Positions 1 through 11,002 are shown, counted from the stretch's first letter. The stretch is 64,000 nt of DNA from Cherax quadricarinatus (GCF_038502225.1 NC_091391.1:2555652-2619651), one strand, 5' to 3'. The notes: generated from the letters alone by a model not told the origin. Numbers and translations are program-made.

Positions 1-3000
1 ATCAGGACTGTTACAGTAACAATGTGACCAGGACTGTTACAGTAACATTGTGCCCAGGACTGTTACAGTAACATTATGCCCAGGACTGTTACAGTAACAA
101 TGTGACCAGGACTGTTATAGTAACATTGTGCCCATGACTGTTACAGTAACATTGTGCCCAGGACTGTTACAGTAACAATGTGACCAGGACTGTTACAGTA
201 ACATTGTGCCCAGGACTGTTACAGTAACATTGTGCCCAGGACTGTTACAGTAACATTGTGACCAGGACTGTTACAGTAACATTGTGCCCAGGACTGTTAC
301 AGTAACATTATGCCCAGGGCTGTTACAGTAACATTGTGACCAGGACTGTTACAGTAACATTGTGCCCAGGACTGTTACAGTAACATTGTGCCCAGGACTG
401 TTACAGTAACATTGTGCCCAGGACTGTTACAGTAACATTGTGCCCAGGACTGTTACAGTAACATTGTGCCCAGGACTGTTACAGTAGCATTGTGCCCAGG
501 ACTGTTACAGTAACATTGTGCCCAGGACTGTTACAGTAACATTGTGCCCAGGACTGTTGCAGTAACAATGTGACCAGGACTGTTACAGTAACATTGTGCC
601 CTGGACTGTTACAGTAACATTGTGACCAGGACTGTTACAGTAACATTGTGCCGAGGACTGTTACAGTAACATTGTGACCAAGACTGTTACAGTAACATTG
701 TGATCTGAACCGTTACAGTAACATTGTGACCAGGACTGTTACAGTAACATTGTGACCAAGACTGTTACAGTAACATTGTGATCTGAACCGTTACAGTAAC
801 ATTGTGACCAGGACTGTTACAGTAACATTGTGCCCAGGACTGTTACAGTAACATTATGCCCAGGAGTGTTACAGTAACAATGTGACCAGGACTGTTATAG
901 TAACATTGTGACCAGGACTGTTACAGTAACAATGTGACCAGGACTGTTACAGTAACATTGTGCCCAGGACTGTTACAGTAACATTATGCCCAGGACTGTT
1001 ACAGTAACAATGTGACCAGGACTGTTATAGTAACATTGTGCCCATGACTGTTACAGTAACATTGTGATCTGAACCGTTACAGTAACATTGTGACCAGGAC
1101 TGTTACAGTAACATTGTGCCCAGGACTGTTACAGTAACATTATGCCCAGGACTGTTACAGTAACAATGTGACCAGGACTGTTATAGTAACATTGTGCCCA
1201 TGACTGTTACAGTAACATTGTGATCTGAACCGTTACAGTAACATTGTGACCAGGACTGTTACAGTAACATTGTGCCCAGGACTGTTACAGTAACATTGTG
1301 CCCAGGACTGTTACAGTAACATTGTGCCCATGACTGTTACAGTAACATTGTGCCCAGGACTGTTACAGTAACATTGTGACCAGGACTGTTACAGTAACAT
1401 TGTGACCAGGACTGTTACAGTAACATTGTGACCAGGACTGTTACAGTAACATTGTGCCCAGGACTGTTACAGTAACATTGTGCCAAGGACTGTTACAGTA
1501 ACATTGTGCCCAGGACTGTTACAGTAACATTGTGACCAGGACTGTTACAGTAACATTGTTCCCAGGACTGTTACAGTAACATTGTGCCCAGGACTGTTAC
1601 AGTAACATTGTGACCTGGACTGTTACAGTAACATTGTGACCAGGACTGTTACAGTAACATCGTGCCCAGGACTGTTACAGTAACATTGTGCCCAGGACTG
1701 TTACAGTAACATTGTGACCTGGACTGTTACAGTAACATTGTGACCAGGACTGTTACAGTAACATTGTGTCCAGGACTGTTACAGTAACATTGTGACCAGG
1801 ACTGTTACAGTAACATTGTGACCAGGACTGTTACAGTAACATTGTGACCAGGAATGTTACAGTAACATTGTTCCCAGGACTGTTACAGTAACATTGTGCC
1901 CAGGACTGTTACAGTAACATTGTGACCAGGACTGTTACAGTAACATTGTGACCAGGACTGTTACAGTAACATTGTGACCAGGACTGTTACAGTAACATTG
2001 TGACCAGGACTGTTACAGTAACATTGTGACCAGGACTGTTACAGTAACATTGTGACCAGGACTGTTACAGTAACATTGTGACCAGGACTGTTACAGTAAC
2101 ATTGTGACCAGGACTGTTACAGTAACATTGTGACCAGGACTGTTACAGTAACATTGTGACCAGGACTGTTACAGTAACATTGTGCCCAGGACTGTTACAG
2201 TAACATTGTGCCAAGGACTGTTACAGTAACATTGTGCCCAGGACTGTTACAGTAACATTGTGACCAGGACTGTTACAGTAACATTGTTCCCAGGACTGTT
2301 ACAGTAACATTGTGCCCAGGACTGTTACAGTAACATTGTGACCCGGACTGTTACAGTAACATTGTGACCAGGACTGTTACAGTAACATCGTGCCCATGAC
2401 TGTTACAGTAACATTGTGCCCAGGACTGTTACAGTAACATTGTGACCAGGACTGTTACAGTAACATTGTGCCCAGGACTGTTACAGTAACATTGTGCCCA
2501 GGACTGTTACAGTAACAATGTGACCAGGACTGTTACAGTAACAATGTGCCCAGGACTGTTACAGTAACAATGTGACCAGGACTGTTACAGTAACAATGTG
2601 ACTAGGACTGTTACAGTAACAATGTGACCAGGACTGTTACAGTAACATTGTGACCAGGACTGTTACAGTAACATTGTGACCAGAACTGTTACAGTAACAT
2701 TGTGCCCAGGACTGTTACAGTAACAATGTGACCAGGACTGTTACAGTAACAATGTGACCAGGACTGCTACAGTAACATTGTGCCCAGGACTGTTACAGTA
2801 ACAATGTGACCAGGACTGTTACAGTAACATTGTGCCCAGGACTGTTACAGTAACAATGTGACCAGGACTGTTACAGTAACATTGTGCCCAGGACTGTTAC
2901 AGTAACATTGTGCCCAGGACTGTTACAGTAACATTGTGCCCAGGACTGTTACAGTAACATTGTTCCCAGGACTGTTACAGTAACATTGTGCCCAGGACTG

Positions 3001-3776
3001 TTACAGTAACATTGTGCCCAGGACTGTTACAGTAACATTGTGCCCAGGACTGTTACAGTAACATTGTGACCAGGACTGTTACAGTAACATTGTGACCAGG
3101 ACTGTTACAGTAACATTGTGCCCAGGACTGTTACAGTAACATTGTGACCAGGACTGTTACAGTAACATTGTGCCCAGGACTGTTACAGTAACATTGTGCC
3201 CAGGACTGTTACAGTAGCATTGTGCCCAGGACTGTTACAGTAACATTGTGCCCAGGGCTGTTACAGTAACATTGTGCCCAGGACTGTTACAGTAACATTG
3301 TGCCGAGGACTGTTACAGTAACATTGTGCCCAGGACTGTTACAGTAACATTGTGACCAGGACTGTTACAGTAACATTGTGACCAGGACTGTTACAGTAAC
3401 ATTGTGCCCAGGACTGTTACAGTAACATTGTGCCGAGGACTGTTACAGTAACATTGTGCCCAGGACTGTTACAGTAACATTGTGACCAGGACTGTTACAG
3501 TAACATTGTGCCCAGGACTGTTACAGTAACATTGTGACCAGGACTGTTACAGTAACATTGTGACCAGGACTGTTACAGTAACATTGTGACCAGGACTGTT
3601 ACAGTAACATTGTGACCAGGACTGTTACAGTAACATTGTGACCAGGACTGTTACAGTAACATTGTGACCAGGACTGTTACAGTAACATTGTGACCAGGAC
3701 TGTTACAGTAACATTGTGCCCAGGACTGTTACAGTAACAATGTGACCAGGACTGTTACAGTAACATCGTGACCAGT
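1..3776. repeat. 26-bp satellite/minisatellite array, about 145 copies
   Basis: The unit is 26 bp and repeats without interruption from the window edge to about 3776, so the true array is longer. Each unit contains the odd palindrome TGTTACAGTAACA (6-bp arms around one base) followed by a variable half reading cattgtgcccagg, cattgtgaccagg, caatgtgaccagg or, rarely, cattgtgatctgaaccg. Marker variants recur at multiples of 26: the atctgaaccg variant at 703 and 781 (78 bp), and the attatgccc block at 983 and 1139 (156 bp). This shows higher-order duplication inside the array. No open frame of note crosses it. Confidence 0.97.
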
Positions 3777-3940
3777 AACACCGTGTCGCACTGTTTGTGA
3801 ACACTGTCTCTGTCAGGATCCCCAGAATTAAAACTGCTGACGATATAGGAATTTTAAAAAATTCTTTGAAATGGTAGAGATTATTTTTCTGAAGGTAATG
3901 ATGACGAAAATATGGAAGCAAGATGTCTTTTGGACTTGTT
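3777..3940. other. Short unassigned flank of the satellite
   Basis: This stretch leaves the satellite through a degenerate half unit (accagtaacaccgtg) and is then AT-rich single-copy-looking sequence. I see no gene, splice site or repeat match to the rest of the window. Confidence 0.5.
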
Positions 3941-4140
3941 GTGCTGTTAGAGTGTGAGCACTCTCAGGATTCGGGGAAACTGGTTAGCTAGACTTGAGTC
4001 CTGGAGGTGTGAAGTACAGTGCCTGCACTCTGAAGGAGGAGTGGGGATATTGCAGCTCAGAAGGGCATCTGAGCTGTGATGTCAGTATGCTTCTGGCATG
4101 ACTGATATTAAATAAATGACAGTGAATGTGTTTTCTCTGA
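3941..4140 (+). mobile_element. RTE-like LINE 3' UTR fragment (old)
   Basis: The order of short blocks (tgttagagtgtgagc, gggaaactggtt, cttgagtcctgga, gaagtacagtgcctgcactc, gaaggagg) is the same as in the 3' UTR of the full-length RTE LINE at 15305-15650. It lacks the coding part and the terminal gggccaccctgcc tail, so it is a truncated, diverged copy. Confidence 0.7.
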
Positions 4141-4508
4141 TATTTATCACCCTACCTTAGTGGGGACGACCATTGTGGTAAATAAGTACGGTTGTGCATT
4201 ATTCTTGATCATATTGAAGGTGAAGGTTGTTCTTAAGGGTTAACACCCCCATGGCCCAGTTCCAGACTAGGCCTACTGGTGAATGAAGGTCTAATTAACC
4301 AGGCTGTTATTGCTGGCCACATGCAGTCCAATGTATCAACCATAACCCATATGATCAGAAATTGACTCTAGGAACTTATCCAGTCCTATCTGAAAGATAG
4401 CTAGGGGTCTATTGGTAATCCCCTTTATATATGATGGGAGGCTGCTGAAGTCTTGGGCCCCTTACACTTACTGTGTTTTCTCTCAGTACACTCATAATAA
4501 TAATAATT

Positions 4509-4701
4509 CTCCATGGGGAAGTGGAACAGAATTCTTCCTCCGTAAGCCATGCGTGTTGTAAGAGGCGACTAAAATGCCGGGAGCATGGGGCTAGTAACCT
4601 CTTCTCCCGTATAAATTACTAAATTTAAAAAGAGAAACTTTCGTTTTTCTTTTTGGGCCTCCCTGCCTTGGTGGGATGCGGCCAGTTTGTTGAAAGAATA
4701 A
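4509..4701 (+). mobile_element. 5'-truncated head-plus-tail RTE derivative
   Basis: It begins at ccatggggaagtgg, which lies inside the 5' UTR of the RTE LINE (12246), runs through the atgccgggagcat block, and then switches directly to the LINE 3' tail (tttttgggcctccctgcc) and a (AAT)n tail. The LINE coding body is absent. It sits inside the older CR1-like LINE. Confidence 0.8.
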
Positions 4702-4704
4702 TAA

Positions 4705-5010
4705 TAATAATAATAATTTTATTTCTACATGTACAAGGTATACAGGCCTAACTGACATCAGTAACATATTACTACATATACAGCCCGCTTGTTATGCTGA
4801 GCATTTTGGGTAAATTAGGTGAGTTCTGTCCCAGGATGCAACCCACACCAGTCAACTAATACCCAGGTACCCATTATATTGATGGGTGAACATGGACACC
4901 AGGTGTCTTGTGGAAACATGTCCTAATGTTTCTTGCCATACCAGGGAAGTGATCCCCAGACTTCAGTGTGTGAGCTGAGTGTATTAGCAATCGAGCTATG
5001 GGACACCCCT
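4705..5010 (-). mobile_element. tRNA-derived SINE with a LINE-type tail, diverged
   Basis: On the minus strand it ends with a tRNA-like head region (around 4950-5010) and carries the central block ggatgcaacccacaccagtc with acccaggtaccc, the same block found in the well preserved SINE at 41143-41445. Its other end (ttatttctacatgtacaagg) differs from that SINE's ATCTT tail but matches 54690-54805. So it belongs to a second SINE family that shares the central domain with the first. Confidence 0.65.
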
Positions 5011-6285
5011 GCTTGTCGTTGGAGGTTCTTCCACTGTCTGTTGTGCCTCTTGCTTTCATAGAGAGAGAGAGTTCTGTTGGCATCTTTGTGATCAGTCTAT
5101 GTAGCATTTTTTCAAGAGTAAATTATAATGTATCTTGTCTTCATTGCAAGGCATACAGGTCAAGTAGCTTTGAACTTTACCAGTATTCAGTATTTTAGAT
5201 GATTGACTGAAATTATACATACAGTGAAGGTTCTATGTATATTCTGCAGTTTCACCTGTCATAACATGAGAACACAAGTAACTTAAAGAGGGTCATCATT
5301 GTCTTGACATCCCTTGTTTTGAAGGTTCTTGTTATCCCTCCTATCATTTTCTTCATGGTTATGATTCTTTAAAGTGAGATCCTCCGACATTATCACTCCT
5401 ACGTCCTTCATGCTAGTTTTCCACTCTATTGTGTGGATTTATACTCTGTTCTAGCTTATATTTCCTCAATTTTTTTTTACAGTGGAGTACTCAGATTTGT
5501 CCTCATTCAACATCATATTATTTTCTCCTACCCACTGGAAAACTTAGTTTATATCCACTTGGAGGTTTGCTGTGTCCTCGGTGGATATCACTAATGCAAC
5601 TTTTAGTATCATCTTCAAAGATGATATGATGCTTTGATTGATATCACTGTCTTTATCAGATATGAGGATAAGAAAAAGTATGGGGGGAGGGTACTGTGCC
5701 ATGGGGGATCAGAGCTGTTCTCTGTGGCAGACTCTTAACTTTATTGTCTGTTACTCTTTGTGTTATTTTTGTTAGAAAATTAAAAAGTTATCTGCCCACT
5801 TTTTCAGTTACTCCTTTTGCATGTATTTTGTGCACTATTACACCATAATCGCACTTGTCAAAGGTTTTTGCAAAGTTTGTGTATACTACATCTGCATTTT
5901 ATTTGTTTTCCAGTGCATCCAAGACCATGTAGTTGTGAGAGACAGGAGCAACCCATTCTAAACTCATGCTGCCCTGGGATGTGAAATTGTTGTGAGTCCA
6001 CGTGGTTAGCAATCTTGTTGCTTAAAACTTTTAAAGATATTTATAATGTGGGACATTAGTTCTGTCAGTCTATAATTCTTTGCTATTGCTTTGCTGCCAC
6101 CTCTTTGGAGTGGAGCTATATCTGTTGTTTTTAATGACTGTGGGATGACCCCTATGTATAGTCTCTCTAGTGAATATTGAAGGTATGTAATAGGGAGTTA
6201 CTTGATGAACATGGAGTTCCATGAGTCTGGGTCTTTAACAGAGTGCAAGAGATTGTTGTTTAAGGGTTTTCCAAAGTAAAGTGAG

Positions 6286-6675
6286 GTTAATAAACAAGAC
6301 ACATGTGCAACATTTTGGTATCTTTATTCAGGAAATGTTTCACCATCCAGTGGCTTCTTCAGTCTAGTGCAGAGAACGGTGGAAGATGAGGAGTTTGAGG
6401 TAATCAGTCACTCAACCTGGAGTCAATGTGTGCAGTCTATCAGTCTTGATAAAAATACAGCATATTCACAGAGATGGATCTCATATACTGCTGATAGATG
6501 AGGTGGAGTCACCAGTGTAAAAACCCACTAATGGAAGTAGGTCGTACCTATAGATTAGGCAAACACTGAAGAATTCCCCGGATCAAGATTCCAAGATGGA
6601 GAAACCATTGTATGGTGAAATGTTTCCAGAATAAAGATACCCAAATGTTGCACAAGTGTCTTGTTTATCAACCTG
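6286..6675. mobile_element. Foldback-type element with ~70-bp inverted ends
   Basis: The left end (taaacaagacacatgtgcaa, then ggtatctttattc) and the right end (gaataaagatacccaa, then caagtgtcttgttta) are inverted copies over about 70 bp. Both contain aataaaga on one strand and tctttatt on the other. Middle blocks (cagtggcttcttcagtc, ggaagtaggtcgtacc) recur in the arms at 37529-37840 and 43897-44173. No coding capacity is visible. Confidence 0.8.
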
Positions 6676-7480
6676 TTGCTTTTCTGAATAATTTATTCAT
6701 AAAGTAGGGTTAGGGTTTTGTCCGAAGTTTTGTAAACGTTGACAAGAATTTGAGTTGAACTTGTTCATGAAGAATTTGTTCAGATTGTCAACATTTAGTC
6801 TGAGAAATAGCTCGCTGAACATAATCATATTGAAATTTTAGTATTTCACTCATTTTTTTGCTGACATCAGTGTAAGTTCCATCTTGGAGCAAGAGGTCAG
6901 TGCTTGATGTGGCATTTGCCATGGACTTGGCATGTGAAAAGAAGTATTTTATATTTCAATTCATCAATTGCTTTTAGCTTTCTCTCCTGGAACTCTGGAT
7001 AATTAATTTATTCAGCTTGAGTTGAAGATCCTGTGTATCTCTAGCCACTACTTCCTTTCACACTTCAGATAGTCTAACACACTTGAGAACTTCTGTGATT
7101 CTTTGTCTTCACCTGTAAACAGTGTATCTCTCACTTTCTTTAGTGGTATTTGCCTTGATTATGCTTCTAGTGCCCCTGAGTGAATTCTTTTTAGACACTG
7201 GTTTGGGTCCAGGGTGTTTCATCAAGGCCATGACTTATTTCATCCCAATAAATAATGAATTTGGTGAAAACACCCTCATGACTGTTTTTATTTTGTTGGT
7301 CAAGACCCATGTATATATAGATCTGAACTTCAATTTGATTATGATCTGAATTTACTGTCTTAGACGTGGTTATATTTTGTGCCAGATGATCGTGATTTGT
7401 GAATATAATGCCAAGGGTATTTTTTTTAGTCTTGTCATTTACACTTCATGATGACTTAAGACAAATATATTACTGAGTTC

Positions 7481-8254
7481 TACCCCCATCCTTGTGTGCT
7501 TTTGGTCCTACTCCTTGTGGGCTCTTAGCTCTCCTGCAGTGCTCCTTTATCTTGTCCTTAGACTGACCTGACTTCTACTACTACCACTATGACCACCACT
7601 CCATTTCTAGTACTATTGCTACTATTACTTTTACCCCCCTTCACCCTTCCCTCCCCTTCCTAATTCTTGTGCCACTAAAACTACTCCCTACTTTCTACTT
7701 CCACTGCCAGCCTTACCACTACTACTAATTTGTCGTCCTCTCTTGGTTCTGTCCTTGTCTCCCTTTACCTATATGTACTGGCTCTCTCACTCTTTTGTGT
7801 TAGTGTAACTTTGTAAATGGTCCAAGTCGGACCAAAGCATCATCGTAAGCTTCTCCTATGTGCGGGTTGTCTGCGTATTCAATAGTTTCATTGCGTGGGA
7901 ATGTTCATCTGTTCTGCCTTCAGGGATTATTATTGCTATTACAATATTTGCAACATTGTTCTGTCTACATATGTCTTAAATTCCAATCTCCGAGCAATGA
8001 GATAATTGGGGCTGAAGCCGAGAGATTTTCCAGATAGTACTGAATTTTGAGTGGCTGGTCCTTCAGCCATAGATAAGGTGTAACTGGTAGCTTGCATTTA
8101 ACAATATTAACTTGGTTTAGTTCTCAGATCCTAATACCAATACTTCATCTATTTCATTTGTGGTGTTTTATAACTCTATATAAAAAAGAAACTCTGTTAT
8201 AGAGATCAGCACTTTCCCTGACATATAGATCAGCTCCCCCCATCCCATATGTTG
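7481..8254. other. No gene seen; ACC/CTA-rich tract and one repeat block
   Basis: 7570-7740 is rich in imperfect CTA/ACC triplets. The block at 7815-7880 (aatggtccaagtcggacc ... tcgtaagcttctc) resembles 54009-54060 (aaaatggtcgagg ... tcgtaagcttcctct), so it is the end of a dispersed repeat. Nothing else is recognised. Confidence 0.4.
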
Positions 8255-8350
8255 CCTTTTTTCTCTCACTGGTTGTCTCCCACCAAGACCGGCTGACCCG
8301 AAAAACACAAAATGTAAAGTTTTTTTTGTCTACACTTAGTAATAGCCTGT
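8255..8350 (-). mobile_element. Degenerate RTE/derivative 3' tail
   Basis: The stretch tctcccaccaagaccggctg, acccgaaaaacacaaaatg and acacttagtaatag has the order of the minus-strand tail of the head-plus-tail RTE derivatives (compare 17315-17385). It is diverged and lacks a head. Confidence 0.5.
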
Positions 8351-8394
8351 TCTTTTTATTGCATCTAATTGGGTAGCTTTGGGGAAGGGCTGGA

Positions 8395-8490
8395 CAGATG
8401 CATGGTTGGGAATGGGTGTGTTTGAGAAGAACCTGCCTTGTATGGGCCAGTAAGCCTGCTGTAGTGTTCCTCCATTCTTATGTACTTAAT
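8395..8490 (+). repeat. Dispersed repeat end, also inverted at 54262
   Basis: The order gtttgagaagaacc, gtatgggccagtaagcctg, gttcctccattcttatgt is found on the opposite strand at 54262-54335 (ggcctactggcccatac, ccttctcaaac). Two copies in one window show it is repetitive; I infer it is the end of some retroelement but see no coding part. Confidence 0.45.
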
Positions 8491-8756
8491 TAAGTTACAC
8501 CTGGGTATTTATGTCCGTTGTCAAAGTGGTCTTTTGTGTAGGCCTGTGTGAAAACTGCAAATATTGTAATCTAGAATTCTAAGATATAAAGTGAGCTAAT
8601 GATAGTAAGATGCTTAGTACCTAAATAAGAAGTCACAGTTTTTTTTACATTATGGCAGGAGGATGATTTAGTATTGTGGCCTGACTAGGGAAGATAGCAA
8701 GTTTATACTGAGTGTCTGATAACATTTAAAGATGAGCATCTAATGGATAAACCAAA

Positions 8757-8896
8757 GGACGGGTGAGAGGTTCCAACTATGGTCCCAAAATTGACAGGTC
8801 CATTCCTCTACTGCTTCTGTTACTGGTAGCTTAAGCGGTAGAGTGATGAACGTGTCAGTTTTGTTACCACGGTTTGAGCCTCTCATCCATCCTTTT
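8757..8896. repeat. Imperfect inverted repeat with tRNA-like B-box
   Basis: Arms of about 58 bp (gagaggttccaactatggtc ... tctactgctt and aagcggtagagtga ... gtttgagcctctc) are inverted copies of each other at roughly three-quarters identity by eye. The right arm carries ggtttgagcctc, close to a Pol III B-box, and agcttaagcggtagagtg in an A-box-like position. It may be a foldback made from a SINE head. Confidence 0.5.
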
Positions 8897-9010
8897 ATTT
8901 ATTCATTGACAGTTGTTTGTTATGACTTAATCTGAGTTTGTGAGTGCTTGAGTTTACATAAGTTTTATCCCACAGTTTTGTTCTTTATTCCTTCATGCTA
9001 CATACTTCAG

Positions 9011-9136
9011 GCACTGGTGACTATTGCAAAGAAAGGACCAGCTTATGAAGAAGAAAGAAGCTGTCAGGAAGTGGTAGTTCTGATTATCACTTGGATCTGT
9101 TTTGCTCTGAGTGCAGCTGATTTTATCATCAAACGT
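9011..9136 (+). CDS. Candidate host-gene coding exon, membrane segment
   Basis: This is the best candidate for host coding sequence in the window. A polypyrimidine tract ends in tacttcag at 9010, the exon is 126 bp (42 codons, phase 0 at both ends), and the donor at 9137 is GTAAGT, a perfect consensus. The frame is open throughout and reads from ALVTIAKKGPAYEEERSCQE into a hydrophobic stretch VVVLIITWICFALSAADF, ending IIKR. That fits the end of a loop followed by a transmembrane helix. It is not part of any repeat found elsewhere in the window. I do not recognise the protein. The neighbouring exons must lie outside or far away: possible partners are at 31213 and 46445. It could still be a chance open frame between good splice signals. 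Confidence 0.45.
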
Positions 9137-9177
9137 GTAAGTTAATTCTAGCTGATCATATTTTGTAATGAGTTGTG

Positions 9178-9509
9178 TACGGTGGAACCTCAGTGTTCAG
9201 ATGTACCAGATCTCGAATGAACTGGAGTCCGAACAATTTTGTTCAGAAAAGACTGGCCAGGTCTTTGAATGTTTTACTAGTGTCCAAATGCACTGACTTG
9301 TTTACAATTCAGTAATATGAAACTTTACAGGAAAGCCCTGTTTCAAAAGTGCTTTGAAGTAACCTCTGACATTGACCTGACTCTGAGACTTTTGGAAGAG
9401 TCAGTTCAACCTCCAGTGTGTGAGGCTGATAAAGCTTGGAAAATACTGTTTTGGACATTCAAACACCATCTTGGAACCAGTTAAGTTCAAACACCAGGGT
9501 TCCCCTGTA
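9178..9509. mobile_element. TA-flanked MITE, pogo/Tigger-type termini
   Basis: The left end reads TACGGTGGAACCTCAGTGTT and the right end, complemented, TACAGGGGAACCCTGGTGTT: about 20-bp imperfect terminal inverted repeats bounded by TA. The GGAACCTC-type terminus resembles pogo/Tigger elements. There is no transposase frame inside. Confidence 0.65.
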
Positions 9510-9751
9510 TAATGTATCAAAGTTAAGTCTTTGCTAATATTATGTATACCACATAGTATTCCTTAGTTATGTTATTATTTATGTACATAACCTTTTATGT
9601 TGTGTTCTGAAGAGCTGTCTAAATTGTGATGTCTCTGTTTGTCTGGGAGGACAGCTGCTGTATGAATGATGGTCAATGTGTTTCCTTTTTTGGTCACGTT
9701 GCCTTGGTGATAGATTGCTGATGTGGAAAAGGGAAGAAATTTTTTTTAAAC

Positions 9752-9958
9752 TACAGTGGACCCCCGCTTTACGATCAGCTCCCAATGCGACCAATTATGT
9801 AAGTGCATTTATGTAAGTGCATTTGTACGTTTTTGTTTGGGGGTCTGAAATGGACTAATCTAATTCACAATATTCCTTATGGGAACAAATTCATTCAGTA
9901 ATGGCACCTGAGCATACTTCTGGAATGAAATAATATCGTAAGCCGGGGGTCCACTGTA
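9752..9958. mobile_element. MITE family M1 (TA, CAGTGGACCCCCG ends)
   Basis: Terminal inverted repeats CAGTGGACCCCCG / CGGGGGTCCACTG lie between TA dinucleotides. The roughly 205-bp body (gcgaccaattatgtaagtgc, gggggtctgaaatggactaa, cttatgggaacaaatt) recurs at 21712, 59207 and 60231. It is non-coding; the TA target suggests Tc1/mariner or pogo mobilisation. Confidence 0.9.
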
Positions 9959-10159
9959 TAAGGGGATAAACAGGAGGGCACCGTTTTAGAGAGCTTTGCT
10001 TTACAGCATTTTGCTAATGCAGTGGTTTCAATTATACACATTCTTCATTTATTCAGACTTCCTACAATCATTATATTCATCACTCATTATAAGCTAGGGA
10101 TGAAAATATTTTAAAGTAATGTGTGTATTGCATATGCATTGTTTAGACCTAGCTGTATT

Positions 10160-10328
10160 GCTTACTTAACCCTTAACCCTTAAACTGTCCAAATGTAGAT
10201 CTACGTAAGTACCGCTAGTGCTCCAAACGTAGATCAACGTTTTATTTTTCCTGCTTCTAAATTTGGCATGATTGGCCTGAGATGCCTGGTCAGCATAGAA
10301 TGGGACTTAACACCCGGTGTGTGCAGTA
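10160..10328. mobile_element. Fragment of TTAA element with ACTGTCCAAA terminus
   Basis: ttaacccttaaactgtcc followed by gtagatctacg is the same terminus as in the complete TTAA-flanked elements at 22907 and 28363. The remainder (to 10328) does not reach an obvious second terminus of its own. Confidence 0.5.
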
Positions 10329-10540
10329 TTAACCTTTAAATGGTCCAAACGTATATATACGTTTTTTCAACATCTGGAAGTATGTAAAAAAATGTAGATC
10401 TTCTTTTTTGTTTTACATTTGAAAACGTGTAAAAAAAACTTTTATCTACATTTTTTTTTATATTTGAAAATATGTAAAAAAAAGTAGATCTACTTTTGTA
10501 GCACTACGAATTTGAACGTCGATCTGTTTGGACCGTTTAA
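10329..10540. mobile_element. TTAA-flanked piggyBac-like MITE
   Basis: TTAA at 10329 and 10537 flank about 205 bp whose ends are inverted: cctttaaatggtccaaacg and gtttggaccg. It is the reverse complement of the element at 28363-28574, including gtatatatacg and gaacgtcgatctg near the ends. The TTAA target is the piggyBac signature. There is no coding capacity. Confidence 0.85.
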
Positions 10541-10550
10541 TTATACACAT

Positions 10551-10782
10551 GGGTGTTAGTCGACTGGTGTGGGTCGCATCCTGGGTGTTAGTCGACTGGT
10601 GTGGGTCACATCCTGGGTGTTAGTCGACTGGTGTGGGTCGCATCCTGGGGGACAAGATTAAGGACCCCAATGGAAATAAGTTAGACAGTCCTCGATGACG
10701 CACTGACTTTCTTGGGGTATCCTGGGTGGCTAACCCTCCGGGGTTAAAAATCCTAACGAAATCTTATCTTATCTTATCTTAA
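10551..10782 (+). mobile_element. 5'-truncated SINE with a tripled 37-bp block
   Basis: From gggtgttagtcgactggtgt to the (ATCTT)n tail it follows the 3' two thirds of the SINE at 41143-41445. The block gggtgttagtcgactggtgt plus gggtcgcatcct is present three times in tandem, a local expansion not seen in the other copies. The tRNA-like head is missing. Confidence 0.85.
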
Positions 10783-11002
10783 GGGTTAAAAATATCAGGG
10801 ACCACTTAGTACCTTGTGGGAGTACCAATTCAACTGAACACCAGTTAGATCAAATAGTGGCAAATGCCAGGGATTCACTGATGTCATGTTGTATTAACAC
10901 TCCCCTTTTAAGATCAAAATGAAGTTGACCTAAAGTTTAGTGGCTTTGAGGTGGCTATGGCCACAAGTGATCGAGGAAATTTCAAAAACCTCGATAACCC
11001 TT
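10783..11002. other. Unassigned flank of the duplicated segment
   Basis: This is ordinary-looking sequence between the SINE tail and the start of arm L of the inverted duplication at 11003. No gene is supported. Confidence 0.4.

Larger units (their letters stand above)
4225..7480 (-). pseudogene. Old CR1/Jockey-like LINE, endonuclease to 3' end, decayed
   Basis: Read on the minus strand this is one ancient LINE copy. Near 7330-7450 the translation gives an endonuclease-like end with FTNHDHLAQN and, 12 residues on, SDHNQIEVQI. Near 6800-7000 comes the linker typical of these elements (KYFFSHAKSMAN followed by a LLLQDGTYTD-like block). 5300-6250 aligns with the reverse transcriptase half of the much better preserved copy at 39988-41657 (shared blocks such as gttctaaaccatgttgccctggg and gtactgtgcc). 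4225-4490 matches that copy's 3' end (caaccaggctgtta, gggtctattggtaatccc). Many stops and frameshifts break the frame. It is interrupted by an RTE derivative (4509-4701), a SINE (4705-5010) and a foldback (6286-6675). Clade placement is by motif style only. Confidence 0.75.

Noticed and set aside
1..3776. CRISPR-like array
   Set aside because: Units are contiguous 26-bp repeats with no unique spacers, in a eukaryotic context; it is a satellite.
7570..7740. A Thr/Ser-rich coding region
   Set aside because: Imperfect ACC/CTA triplets with stops in all frames; low-complexity sequence only.
10165..10190. Telomere-like ttaaccctt repeats
   Set aside because: They are the TTAA target plus the terminus of a piggyBac-like element; the repeats are only two or three and occur at other element ends.
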